Assembly (NCBI RefSeq): GCF_000208925.1
Contig: NW_001914875.1
Location: forward strand, 62,001 to 126,000
Source: Entamoeba histolytica HM-1:IMSS
Taxonomy: Eukaryota; Evosea; Mastigamoebida; Endamoebidae
Direction: 5' to 3'
DNA length: 64,000 nucleotides
Shown: piece after piece, positions 19,990-28,513 of the stretch
Layout: every line of letters begins with the position of its first letter
How positions within the stretch are numbered: the stretch's first letter is position 1
Notes under the pieces: generated by a model
The model's input: only the letters and a program-made list of their open reading frames with translations
Told to the model about the DNA's origin: nothing
Database searches by the model: none
Translations under genes and position numbers: made by a program

Positions 19990-21112
19990 ATGGAAGTTCA
20001 AAGACTTGAAATTATCCAATCATATTGTCGAGGTTTTCTAACTCGAAGAGTATATAACAAAAGTAGTGTGTTTAGAAGATTTGATGTTATTAATGAATTT
20101 AGTACAACAGAAGTTTCATTTGTAGATTCAATGAGAAAATTAGATGTATTTTTTAATGAACCTTTGATTGAACGAGCAAAAAATCCAGAAACAACAATAT
20201 TACCATTATTAATGATTAAAAGTATTTTACCAAGAATTGAAAGTGTATTTTTAAATGGTTGTTTAATAGCTAATACTTTTGAAGATATTCGAGTTAGATG
20301 GAAGTATGATAGTTGCTTTGGAGATGCATTAGTGAAGTGTGTTGAGCTTATGACACCACTTGCAGAATATACATTATTATTTGAAACACAAAGAAGAAGT
20401 TTGGTAAGTGCTTTTAAAGTGAAGGGATTTAAAGAATTTATTAAAAGACAAAGTATTATTAAAGATTTAAATGGATTATCATTTAATGACCTTATTATTA
20501 TGTTTGTTGATAATTTTTGTGGAATGGATAGATAGAAAAGAAATAGGTATTTATTAGTTTAGGCCAGTTCAACGACTGATGAGATATCCAATACTACTTA
20601 AAGAACTTATCAAAAATACTTCATCTTTTCATCCAGAATATCAACGTCTTGAAGAGATTCAACTTAAGTTTGAAAAATTAATTTCAAATGTAAATACTCA
20701 ATCAAAAATGCATGATTGTTTACTTGATGTATCTTCTTGTATTTGTTGTTCAGAAAATTTAGTTCAATCATGGAGATATTGTTTATATTATGGGTGGTTA
20801 TTAATCAATTCACCAACGACACTCTCATTTGCTTTTTTGTTTAATGATAGAATTTGTTACATCCAGAACGTCTGTGAATTGTCACTAACAAAAAATAAAA
20901 TTCGCTATTTACAGTGGGAACAATATCAACAAATTCGTTTCTTAGATGTTAAACGTTTTGGTCCTTCAGGTGAAGAACCAAGAACTTTTGAAATTCATTG
21001 TGGTACAACAATCGATTATCTTTTCTTTCCAGATGGTGAAGATTTTGAAGAATGGGTTAATGTATTAAATTCAACATTAAGCCAATTTATTCAATTAACT
21101 AAAAGATTTTAA
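19990..21112 (+). CDS. RhoGEF (DH-PH) with IQ motif (two exons)
   Basis: Exons 19990-20501 and 20563-21112, 353 residues. Residues 9-24 carry an IQ-type motif (IIQSYCRGFLTRRVY), a possible calmodulin or myosin-light-chain site. The Dbl-homology domain runs about 30-225. Splicing rebuilds its most conserved helix, PVQRLMRYPILLKEL, which lies right at the junction. A PH-like domain follows, ending in GEDFEEWVNVLNSTL, the usual C-terminal PH helix. Dbl proteins load GTP on Rho/Rac GTPases and drive actin remodelling and phagocytosis in amoebae. The IQ-DH-PH order is compact compared with animal Dbl proteins. Which Rho/Rac it acts on cannot be told. Confidence 0.88.
20502..20562 (+). other. intron of RhoGEF (61 bp)
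   Basis: Donor GTTTGTTGAT, acceptor AGTTTAG, phase 2. The other possible acceptor, five bases earlier (TTATTAG at 20557), would create a stop, so 20562 is the right one. Confidence 0.88.
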
Positions 21113-21230
21113 TTTATAGATGAAAGTATATTTTTAAGTTTCTTTCATCAAAACGTCAAATTATGTAATATTTATAGGATAACAGGGTTTATAGTCAAAT
21201 TTAAGAAACAGTAAAATTTATTAATAAAAA

Positions 21231-21236
21231 GAACTA
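21231..21236 (+). promoter_or_regulatory. GAAC box of RPF1
   Basis: GAACTA, 35 bp before the RPF1 ATG. Confidence 0.4.
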
Positions 21237-21265
21237 AAAAAAATTAAATTATTTATTAGGCAATT

Positions 21266-22262
21266 ATGGATAGAAAGAAAGATAGTCGTGAGAAAGAACA
21301 AGTTAAGAAACCTAGAAGACTAAATACATTGTCTAAGAGGAAAAAAGAAATGGCTTCTATAAGAAGAAAGAGAAGAGAACTTATTAAAGAAGGAAAAATT
21401 AAACCACAACAACCTCAAACATTAGAAAGTAAACGTATTAAAGATGATTCATTTGTTGATTTCAAAAATGATGAAGAGGCTGTTGAAGAAATTAAAAATG
21501 ATGAATATTCAGCTTATTATAAAGGTAGAGAACCAAAAATTATTGTTACTTCAACAATTGCAGCACATTCTAACACAAAGAAATTTGCTTATTTATTGAG
21601 TAGAATATTTTATAATGCACAATATTTTGAAAGAAAACAAAGCACTATGCATAAAATTATTAATTATGCAAAAAGAAATGATTATACAGATATTATTGTT
21701 TGTAATGATAATCATAAGGAGTGTAGTTTGTTATTTTATTTACATTTCTTCATATTTTTCATAAAAATTTTATTCTTATTTCATAGCTGATTTATATATA
21801 ATTCATATGCCTTGTGGTCCTTCTTTTCATTTCAAATTATTTAATTTAATGAAACCTAAAGATATAAAAGGTCATGTCACAGTTTCAACATGGCATGTTC
21901 CATGTGAATGTTTAACAACTGGATTTCAAACAAGACTTGGTGTAATGGTTGCAAGACAATTAAATGCTTTATTTAGTCAAAAACCAAATTTTAAAGGAAG
22001 GAGAGTTGTTACTTTCCATTCTCAAAGAGATTTTATATTTTTCAGACATCACATTTATCAATTTGATGAAGCAAAAGATAACTTTGATCGTGCTAAAGGT
22101 CCAGTAAAATGTTTAATTGATGAATTAGGTCCTAGGTTCATTCTAAAATTACGTTCTATTCAAAGAGGAACAATGAATACTGTCAACCCTGAATATATTT
22201 ACTTCCGTAATATCGATAAAAGTAATCCTGATGATACTAGTAAGTCTAAGTTCATGCTTTAA
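21266..22262 (+). CDS. RPF1: RPF1, Brix-domain ribosome production factor (two exons)
   Basis: Exons 21266-21725 and 21787-22262, 311 residues. Brix proteins chaperone pre-ribosome assembly in the nucleolus, and Rpf1 acts on the large subunit. A Lys/Arg-rich N-terminus (~90 residues) precedes the Brix domain, which starts at PKIIVTSTIAAHSNTKKFAY. The splice joins KEC to TDLYIIHMPCGPSFHFKL, giving the conserved Brix strand. Later marks are TRLGVMVARQL, GRRVVTFHSQRDFIFFRHH and ELGPRFILKLRSIQRGT, which fit Rpf1 better than Imp4, Ssf1 or Rpf2. It ends in DDTSKSKF, as in Rpf1 proteins. The 3' end lies 40 bp from that of the convergent GH31 gene. Confidence 0.92.
21726..21786 (+). other. intron of RPF1 (61 bp)
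   Basis: Donor GTTTGTTATT, acceptor TTCATAG, phase 1. It has the same length as the RhoGEF intron. Confidence 0.9.
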
Positions 22263-22302
22263 TTTGATTGAAATTGAATATTTTTTTGCTATAAAAATTG
22301 AA

Positions 22303-24786
22303 TCAATTATATTTTAGAAGTAAATTGAAAGAATGGTCTAATACTAACTGTAAGGGATTAATTACTAATTTAATTAATGAATGAGTAAATGGTACGTCTA
22401 ATATATTATTTTCTGTTTTTAATAATATTTGTTTTGGAAAAGTAGATAATCCATAAACAACAATAGAACTACATTTGAAATAATTATGATGGTTAGGATT
22501 AAATGTTGTTGGATTACCCATTTCATCAAATGGGTGAATATGATAGTTAAATGAATTGTTAAAGAAGTTCATTGTCATTTTATAGAAAGGTTCATGTTGT
22601 TGTTCTCCCTCAGACCAATACCAATTTGATGATGCCTGATAATTTTCATCTAAATAAATATTTATAGTATATTTCTGTTTGAGTTGGTGAATAGTTGATA
22701 TTGTTTTTGATTTCTTTAGTAATAAGATAGTATTTCCTTTGACAAAAAATGGAATAAATTCATAGTCTAACTCCATATTGAACCATTGACCATTTGAATC
22801 TATTCTTTCATCAATAAGGTAATTATACCAAATTCCTTTTGGTATATAAACTTGAAGGTACTGTGTTTCATTAAATACTCCACAGAGTAATAAATCATTG
22901 TTAATCATCCATTCAGTATCAATAGAATATGTTGTTTGATCATTTGGATAATTTAGAAAAAGAGGTCTTATAACAGGAAGAGCTGAAAGTCGAGAGTGAT
23001 AAAATGAAGAGTACCAATAATCAATAAACTGATATCTCAAAGAAAAAGCAAATTTAATAAATCTAATATTATTAATAAACATAAATGGTTCTTTTCTATA
23101 ACCATTTATTTCTCCATTACCACGAAAAAGAGGAAAGAATGTTTGTATTTGTAACCATCTAAGATAAAGAGTAGAATTAACAGTATCATAAAAACCTCCA
23201 ACATCACTTCCAATAAAAGACACTCCACAAATACTCATTGATAATGATTCTTTTACAATGGAATAAAGATTATCCCAATTTGATGATGTTTGAGTTAATA
23301 TAACTCCTCCATATTGTTGAATTCCACTATAGAATCCACTAGTTAATATAAATGGATAATAGTTTGATTGATTAACTCCTTCAAAAAGACTTTGAACATG
23401 TAAATTGCTATAACAATTATGAATTTCTCTATGCTCATATATTTTATGTTGAGCATTTCTGAATAGTGTCATTTCATTAGAAAAATAAGAAGAAGGTTCA
23501 TTATAATCTGCCCATAAAGTTAATACAGGTGATATTTTAGACATAAAACGATACCATTCATATCCTTGTTTATTTGTAAAATCAATCCATCCAACAGAAT
23601 TACAAATACAATGATTTAATGTTCCATTGATTAAAAAACTACCATTTAATAATGATTTTGTTTCATTAAGTAAAAATGTTCTAATAAATGGAAGAGCAGT
23701 AAATACCAATTTAATATTCTTTTTATTTACATTATCAATAAATTGTTGGGAAATATCAATGTTCATTGAAAATGATTGAAAATTAAAATTAGCATATGGA
23801 GAAAGCCATAAAGAGTCAAATGGTAATTTAGTTTTTCGAAATTTAGAAATAGCTTCATTAATAGTATCATTTGAGAAATACCATTCTGCTGCTTGTTGAT
23901 ATCCAAACATCCAACGAGGAGGTAGTTGTTGTATTCCTGTTAATTTTATATTTTGAGAAACAATAGATAAAGGAGAATCATTTAAAAAGAGAGTAACATC
24001 TATATTTCCAGATTCTGTAATATATCTAAATCCAGTAGATGAAACAGTAATAAATTGTTCTGTAGGATTATTAAGATGAATACCATTCCATGTTCCATTT
24101 GAATTCATAAGAATGAATGGAATAGATCCTGTTAATGAATTAGGTGATGTAAGGTTATAACCAAAAGGATCAACATTAAATAAACGATATGGTTTTTTTG
24201 AAGGGAATAACTCAAAAAGTGTATGTCTTGGATATCCATACATTTTTGTATATTTTTTTAAATGAAGAGAGAATCCAGTTGAAGTTAATCCATGAATTAA
24301 AAGATCAGTATGATTATTAAAATTATCAGTTTGATTATTATATTTAATTGATTTAAACAATAATGAATCAATAATAATATCATTGAATTGAAATGAAGAA
24401 TTAGTTATTTGAATAGTTACTGATTGGCAATTAAGTGAAATAGAATTAGTATTATTATTTAATAAATTAAATGGTATTTTATTTAAAACAGAATGAAATG
24501 GATATTCATATCGTTTAAAATAATATGGACCACTAATATGTTTTATTTTAAACCGAATAGTGTTTTGTTTAAAACAATATAATTTCATAATAAATTTATT
24601 TGTTAAATCATCATGAAATTTAATTGATACTTCTTTTTGATTGTTTATTTCAAATGAATCAATTCTCATTATCGTTTTACTCTCATTTACTTTTTGAAAA
24701 TACCAACTGTCTTCTATCTCTTGATATACATGAAACGAACTACTATAACAAATAAATAAGAATAGAATAACTATAAAATTTACCAT
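22303..24786 (-). CDS. secretory GH31 alpha-glucosidase
   Basis: An 827-residue glycoside hydrolase family 31 enzyme. A signal peptide (MVNFIVILFLFICYSSS) is followed by an N-terminal beta domain, a GH31 barrel (about 280-650) and C-terminal beta domains. The nucleophile motif is WADYNEPSS (Asp near 428) and the acid/base motif is FIGSDVGGF (Asp near 527). Many N-glycosylation sequons (NxS/T) fit a lumenal or lysosomal enzyme. It could be glucosidase II alpha, trimming N-glycans in the ER, or a digestive alpha-glucosidase. The subsite motif after PPRWMFGYQQ diverges from the usual glucosidase II sequence, and no KDEL is present, so I leave this open. A GAAC box lies 24 bp before the ATG. Confidence 0.88.
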   Translation of the reverse strand: MVNFIVILFLFICYSSSFHVYQEIEDSWYFQKVNESKTIMRIDSFEINNQKEVSIKFHDDLTNKFIMKLYCFKQNTIRFKIKHISGPYYFKRYEYPFHSVLNKIPFNLLNNNTNSISLNCQSVTIQITNSSFQFNDIIIDSLLFKSIKYNNQTDNFNNHTDLLIHGLTSTGFSLHLKKYTKMYGYPRHTLFELFPSKKPYRLFNVDPFGYNLTSPNSLTGSIPFILMNSNGTWNGIHLNNPTEQFITVSSTGFRYITESGNIDVTLFLNDSPLSIVSQNIKLTGIQQLPPRWMFGYQQAAEWYFSNDTINEAISKFRKTKLPFDSLWLSPYANFNFQSFSMNIDISQQFIDNVNKKNIKLVFTALPFIRTFLLNETKSLLNGSFLINGTLNHCICNSVGWIDFTNKQGYEWYRFMSKISPVLTLWADYNEPSSYFSNEMTLFRNAQHKIYEHREIHNCYSNLHVQSLFEGVNQSNYYPFILTSGFYSGIQQYGGVILTQTSSNWDNLYSIVKESLSMSICGVSFIGSDVGGFYDTVNSTLYLRWLQIQTFFPLFRGNGEINGYRKEPFMFINNIRFIKFAFSLRYQFIDYWYSSFYHSRLSALPVIRPLFLNYPNDQTTYSIDTEWMINNDLLLCGVFNETQYLQVYIPKGIWYNYLIDERIDSNGQWFNMELDYEFIPFFVKGNTILLLKKSKTISTIHQLKQKYTINIYLDENYQASSNWYWSEGEQQHEPFYKMTMNFFNNSFNYHIHPFDEMGNPTTFNPNHHNYFKCSSIVVYGLSTFPKQILLKTENNILDVPFTHSLIKLVINPLQLVLDHSFNLLLKYN

Positions 24787-24804
24787 AAAAACTTTTTATA
24801 TTTT

Positions 24805-24810
24805 TAGTTC
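24805..24810 (-). promoter_or_regulatory. GAAC box of the GH31 gene
   Basis: GAACTA on the minus strand, 24 bp before the ATG. Confidence 0.4.
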
Positions 24811-25061
24811 TTTTTAAGATTTTTTAAATTATATTTATAGATTATAGTATTAGAAATACTCTAAACAATTTAATTGTAATAGTCAGTCAGTCTTTAGTTA
24901 CTTTTACAATTTTTATTTGTAGTGAATTAATCTCTAAGTTTTCATTATATCACTAAAGAGATAAATTTAAATTAGTATTTTCTTGGAAGTTTATTTTGAC
25001 ACATTCCATCGATAGTTTTATTTATAGATTGTAGTGTAATAAAAAAATTGATAACATAATA

Positions 25062-25073
25062 CAATATTTAAAC
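25062..25073 (+). promoter_or_regulatory. TATA-like element of the EF-hand gene
   Basis: CAATATTTAAAC, about 40-50 bp before the ATG, close to the Entamoeba GTATTTAAAG/C consensus. Confidence 0.45.
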
Positions 25074-25111
25074 AGATAATTAAAACTTATTTTATTCAAT
25101 TAGTCTTTACA

Positions 25112-25309
25112 ATGAGTAAACAATTAAGACAAACATTTGATGAGATGGATTTGGATAAAGATGGTGTTTTAACTTTAGTTGAATTTCTTCAATCAGCACA
25201 AAAATTTGGAGTATCTTCTGAACAAATTAAAGCAATTTTTGAAACTATGGATATAGAGTCTTCTGGTGCAGTTTCATTTGAAAGATATGCTGCTTTTTGT
25301 TCTAATTAA
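25112..25309 (+). CDS. small two-EF-hand calcium-binding protein
   Basis: A 65-residue protein made of one EF-hand pair. The first loop, DLDKDGVLTLVE (residues 14-25), is canonical with Asp, Asp, Asp and Glu in the ligand positions. The second loop, DIESSGAVSFER, keeps Asp1 and Gly6 but has Arg where the bidentate Glu should be, so it probably binds calcium weakly or not at all. The size equals half a calmodulin. It is likely a soluble calcium sensor or buffer that dimerises or binds a partner. No signal peptide or lipidation motif is seen. Single exon, with a TATA-like element upstream. Confidence 0.8.
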   Translation: MSKQLRQTFDEMDLDKDGVLTLVEFLQSAQKFGVSSEQIKAIFETMDIESSGAVSFERYAAFCSN

Positions 25310-25482
25310 GGTGTTTTTAAAATCACAAGTAAATAAATTTTTTTAATAAATAAAAAAATACAGAATAAAAAAGAAGATAAATTAAAGAATTGTATAAAAT
25401 AATTGATACAAAACCTTTTTATAATTTTTTCAAATTTAAACCATTAGATCTATTCATTTAATTAAAAATATTTCTTATAAAG

Positions 25483-26025
25483 ATGGGATTATTTGAAAAA
25501 ATTGATGAAGATAGTCAATTACAATTTATCAGAGATAATATTCATATAATTAATAATTGGACTGGACTAAGATGTAAAGAAATAATAATGGATAGTAAAT
25601 ATGATTTATGGGTAGATAATAAAGCTTATGTTTTAGCACATTATATTTATCAACAAAAAAATATTGTGTTTTTATTAATTTGTGATAAATATTGTTTTGG
25701 ATTTTTTAATTCACAATGTTTACAATCATATAATTCAAATCATATTCAATATATTCAAAAAGGAAATGAATTCTTTTCATTTGTAATTTATAAAGAAAAT
25801 ATTTCTCCAAAAATTTCAGAAGTACAATTTGGAAAAACAGAAATAATTGGAATTCCATCTAAAGAAGATACAGAAAAAATATTTGAAATAAAAGATGGCA
25901 TGGTATTAGACTCTCATTTTATTGCTACTTTTACACAAGAATTTCATAAAATTTATGGATTAAATAATTTAGAAACAAATATTCCTTTACAAATAAAACG
26001 ATTTATTGTATTAAAATTTGAATAA
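25483..26025 (+). CDS. divergent TLD-like protein
   Basis: A 180-residue protein with no coiled-coil extension. NNWTGLRCKEIIMDSKYDLW, then FLLICDKYCFGFFNSQ, FFSFVIYKEN and the final LQIKRFIVLKFE follow the order of strands in the TLD domains at 12489 and 50777 (EEWT..VG.ILFDS...W, ..VIEDT.GNKFGGYI, FIFSL, RIIVIE). The glycine-rich GNKFGGY strand is degenerate here. It therefore looks like a stand-alone, fast-evolving member of the same family. The homology call rests on spacing and a few anchor residues and needs a profile search. Function is unknown. Confidence 0.6.
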   Translation: MGLFEKIDEDSQLQFIRDNIHIINNWTGLRCKEIIMDSKYDLWVDNKAYVLAHYIYQQKNIVFLLICDKYCFGFFNSQCLQSYNSNHIQYIQKGNEFFSFVIYKENISPKISEVQFGKTEIIGIPSKEDTEKIFEIKDGMVLDSHFIATFTQEFHKIYGLNNLETNIPLQIKRFIVLKFE

Positions 26026-26131
26026 TAAAAATGAAAGGATTATTTTATTATTTCTTGATTTAAAGAAGTGATTTTTGTATGTTGTTTGTTTCTGTTAAGA
26101 TTTGGAAGTATAATATAAATTAAGTATTTTT

Positions 26132-26150
26132 TATTTAAAAGATAGAACTA
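26132..26150 (+). promoter_or_regulatory. TATA-like plus GAAC box of TBC1D23
   Basis: TATTTAAAA followed four bases later by GAACTA. The GAAC core is 34 bp before the ATG at 26179, which supports the spliced start. Confidence 0.55.
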
Positions 26151-26178
26151 ATAATTAACTAAAAAAACAATAAGAACA

Positions 26179-28469
26179 ATGGATTACTCACAACGGTTTG
26201 TTTCTATTCATTTTTTTTATAATATATCTTTTTTTTTGTATTTTATAAAATATGTTATTAATTCATTAGAATCCTTTCTTTGTTTCAAAATGCTATTGAA
26301 GAAAAAGATACTGCCATGCTTCAACAACTTTGTGTACATTTTGGTTTAGTCAATACAATGAGAGCAGAAATATGGAAAATTTTATTAGATGTAAAACCAA
26401 TTAAATTACCTAACCGCCTTAATTTAACTGTTGTAGAAGCTGATGTACCTCCATTAGTAAATAAGTTAATTTCTGTTATTGGTCAATCAAAAAGAGCTGA
26501 ATTAATTAAAGATTCTTATTCTATTGCAACTACTTTAATTCAACCTAAAACATCTCCAAATTTTATTCCTACAGTAATTGTTGCTTTAGTTTTTAATTAT
26601 TTATATCCAAAAGAAACAACCGAATTTAGATTAGGTGCTGTATTTTCATTCTTAAATATGTTACAACCTTATTTTACTCATTTATATCCTTCTATTCAAA
26701 AAGGCTTATTTTGTTTAATGCATATTTTACTTCAATACCATGACCCTCAATTATGTCATTGTTTAGACTCTTTTAGAGTTGAACCTGTTCTTTATACAAA
26801 TCGTTTCTTATATAATGCTCTTTTCTCAACAGGAGAAACATTAAATGATGTTCTTTTATTATGGGATGAATTTATTCTTAATTCAAATAAATATCTTTTC
26901 TACTATGCTGTTGTTGCTTACTTAATTCAAATTAAAGATGATATTATGAAAGAAACTAAAAAGAATGAACTTATTACTTTACTTAAAGTTAAACGTATTT
27001 CTTCTGAAGATTTACGTATTGTAATTTGTCGTGCTGCGAGTTTAGAACGTCGTACTTTAACTTCATTTAAACTCTTATTGTCTTCTTGTTTTAGAAATGA
27101 AGCAATGTTTCAAAGATGGTATTCACAATCATTAGGATCAACATTAGCTCTTCCAGTTGAACCTCATTCATTAGTAAATGATATTAAAGATGGAATGGAA
27201 GTTTTATTTATTGATTGTCGTACTCAAGAAATGTATAGAGGAGGAAATATTGGAAATGCAGTAAATTTTGATTATACTAAACGAGAAGATGAGAAATATG
27301 TTAGTAAGTTTTTCCAATCAAAGCCTCTTCAATGCTTAAGAGACCCAAAAAAATTTACTCATGTAGTTATTTATGGTTGTGGTGAAATAGGTAAAACCCT
27401 TCAACAATCACCTTCATTAAGTGAGTTAACAATGATTATGCTTGATTTTATTAAACGTGGTATTAAAAGACTTAGTGTATTATTAAGTGGTTATCATCTT
27501 TATCATAAACTGTCAATGAATAAAACCCCAGGATTTGAAATAATAAATCACATTCCTTCTGTATGTCCACTTTGTACTCCTCCTGAATTAGCTAAATTAA
27601 CAATGAAAATTACTGAAGGTACTAAAAAATTTACAGAAAAAGCCACTAGTTTCTTTTCAAATTTCTCACACCAATCACAACAATCTAATAATTCACATAC
27701 ACAACCTTCTCCTCAAAAAGACTCTCAACCTATAGTACATAAACCTTATACTCCTATTCAACAAAATCAAACAATAACTCCTATTAAAAGTAATACTGAA
27801 ATAAAGGAACGTCAACAAATGAGAGTTTCTTCAACAAAAGGAACTAATCAAACAATTGGGTTAGTTGAACCAGTTCAACCAATTTCAAATCAATCAATCC
27901 CTAATTTATTAGACTTAGGTCTTGAACCAGTTACTGACCCTTCATCATCAACATCTTCTAATACTAATTCATTAAACAGTTCAGTAAACAAAACTCAGAA
28001 TAATGCAATTCCAATTCAACCACTTCCAAATATATTAGATATGCCAATTAAACCATTGAATGTTGATTCAACAGAAATACCAAATGGAGATATTAGTCAA
28101 AAACTTACATTTGATGAAGAGTATAATGAAGAAGATGAAGCAGAAGAATCAAATTATTTTGATGAGTTAATGAAAGAAAGTCCAACATTTGAAGCTGATT
28201 ATAATGTTGCTAGTGGAGATGCTGTTGATTGTTGGAAGAAATGTTTAGTTATATTAAGTAGTGTAGATATGCTTGTAGCTGAAAAACCATCAGGAGATGG
28301 AGAGATGTTTTTATTAGAAGAAGTTACATATACCGATATTGAAAAGGTTTCAGCAAAAAAACAAAATCCAGAGATTTGTACTATTGAAGTAAATGGAAAA
28401 CAAATTGTCTTAAAAGTACAAAATAATATTGAATTTTTAAAACAACTTAATGATAAAATGAGCGATTAA
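26179..28469 (+). CDS. TBC1D23: TBC1D23-like Golgi trafficking protein (two exons)
   Basis: The long frame has no good ATG at its left end. A 17-nt first exon (26179-26195) and a 74 bp intron supply one, giving 738 residues. The N-terminal TBC domain (about 15-250) lacks the catalytic Arg and Gln fingers, as in TBC1D23. A rhodanese-like domain follows (about 310-425; VLFIDCRTQEMYRGGNIGNAV, IYGCGEIGK). After a Gln/Asn/Pro-rich linker with an acidic patch comes a C-terminal PH-like domain (about 655-735, DCWKKCLVIL onward). This TBC-rhodanese-PH order is specific to TBC1D23, which bridges golgin-bearing vesicles to the trans-Golgi and the WASH complex. The 3' end is 44 bp from the convergent Rrn7-like gene. 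Confidence 0.88.
26196..26269 (+). other. intron of TBC1D23 (74 bp)
   Basis: Donor GTTTGTTTCT, acceptor TTCATTAG, phase 2. It is the longest intron in the window and T-rich. Confidence 0.8.
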
Positions 28470-28513
28470 AAAGAATATAAATGTTTTAATAATTCAAAAA
28501 ACATTTTAATTAA

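Larger units (their letters stand above)
24787..25111. other. divergent intergenic promoter region
   Basis: Shared upstream region of the GH31 and EF-hand genes. It holds a GAAC box for the first and a TATA-like element for the second. No gene seen. Confidence 0.5.

Noticed and set aside
21807..22262. A separate small Brix-like gene
   Set aside because: It is the second exon of RPF1; splicing 21726-21786 joins the two in frame.
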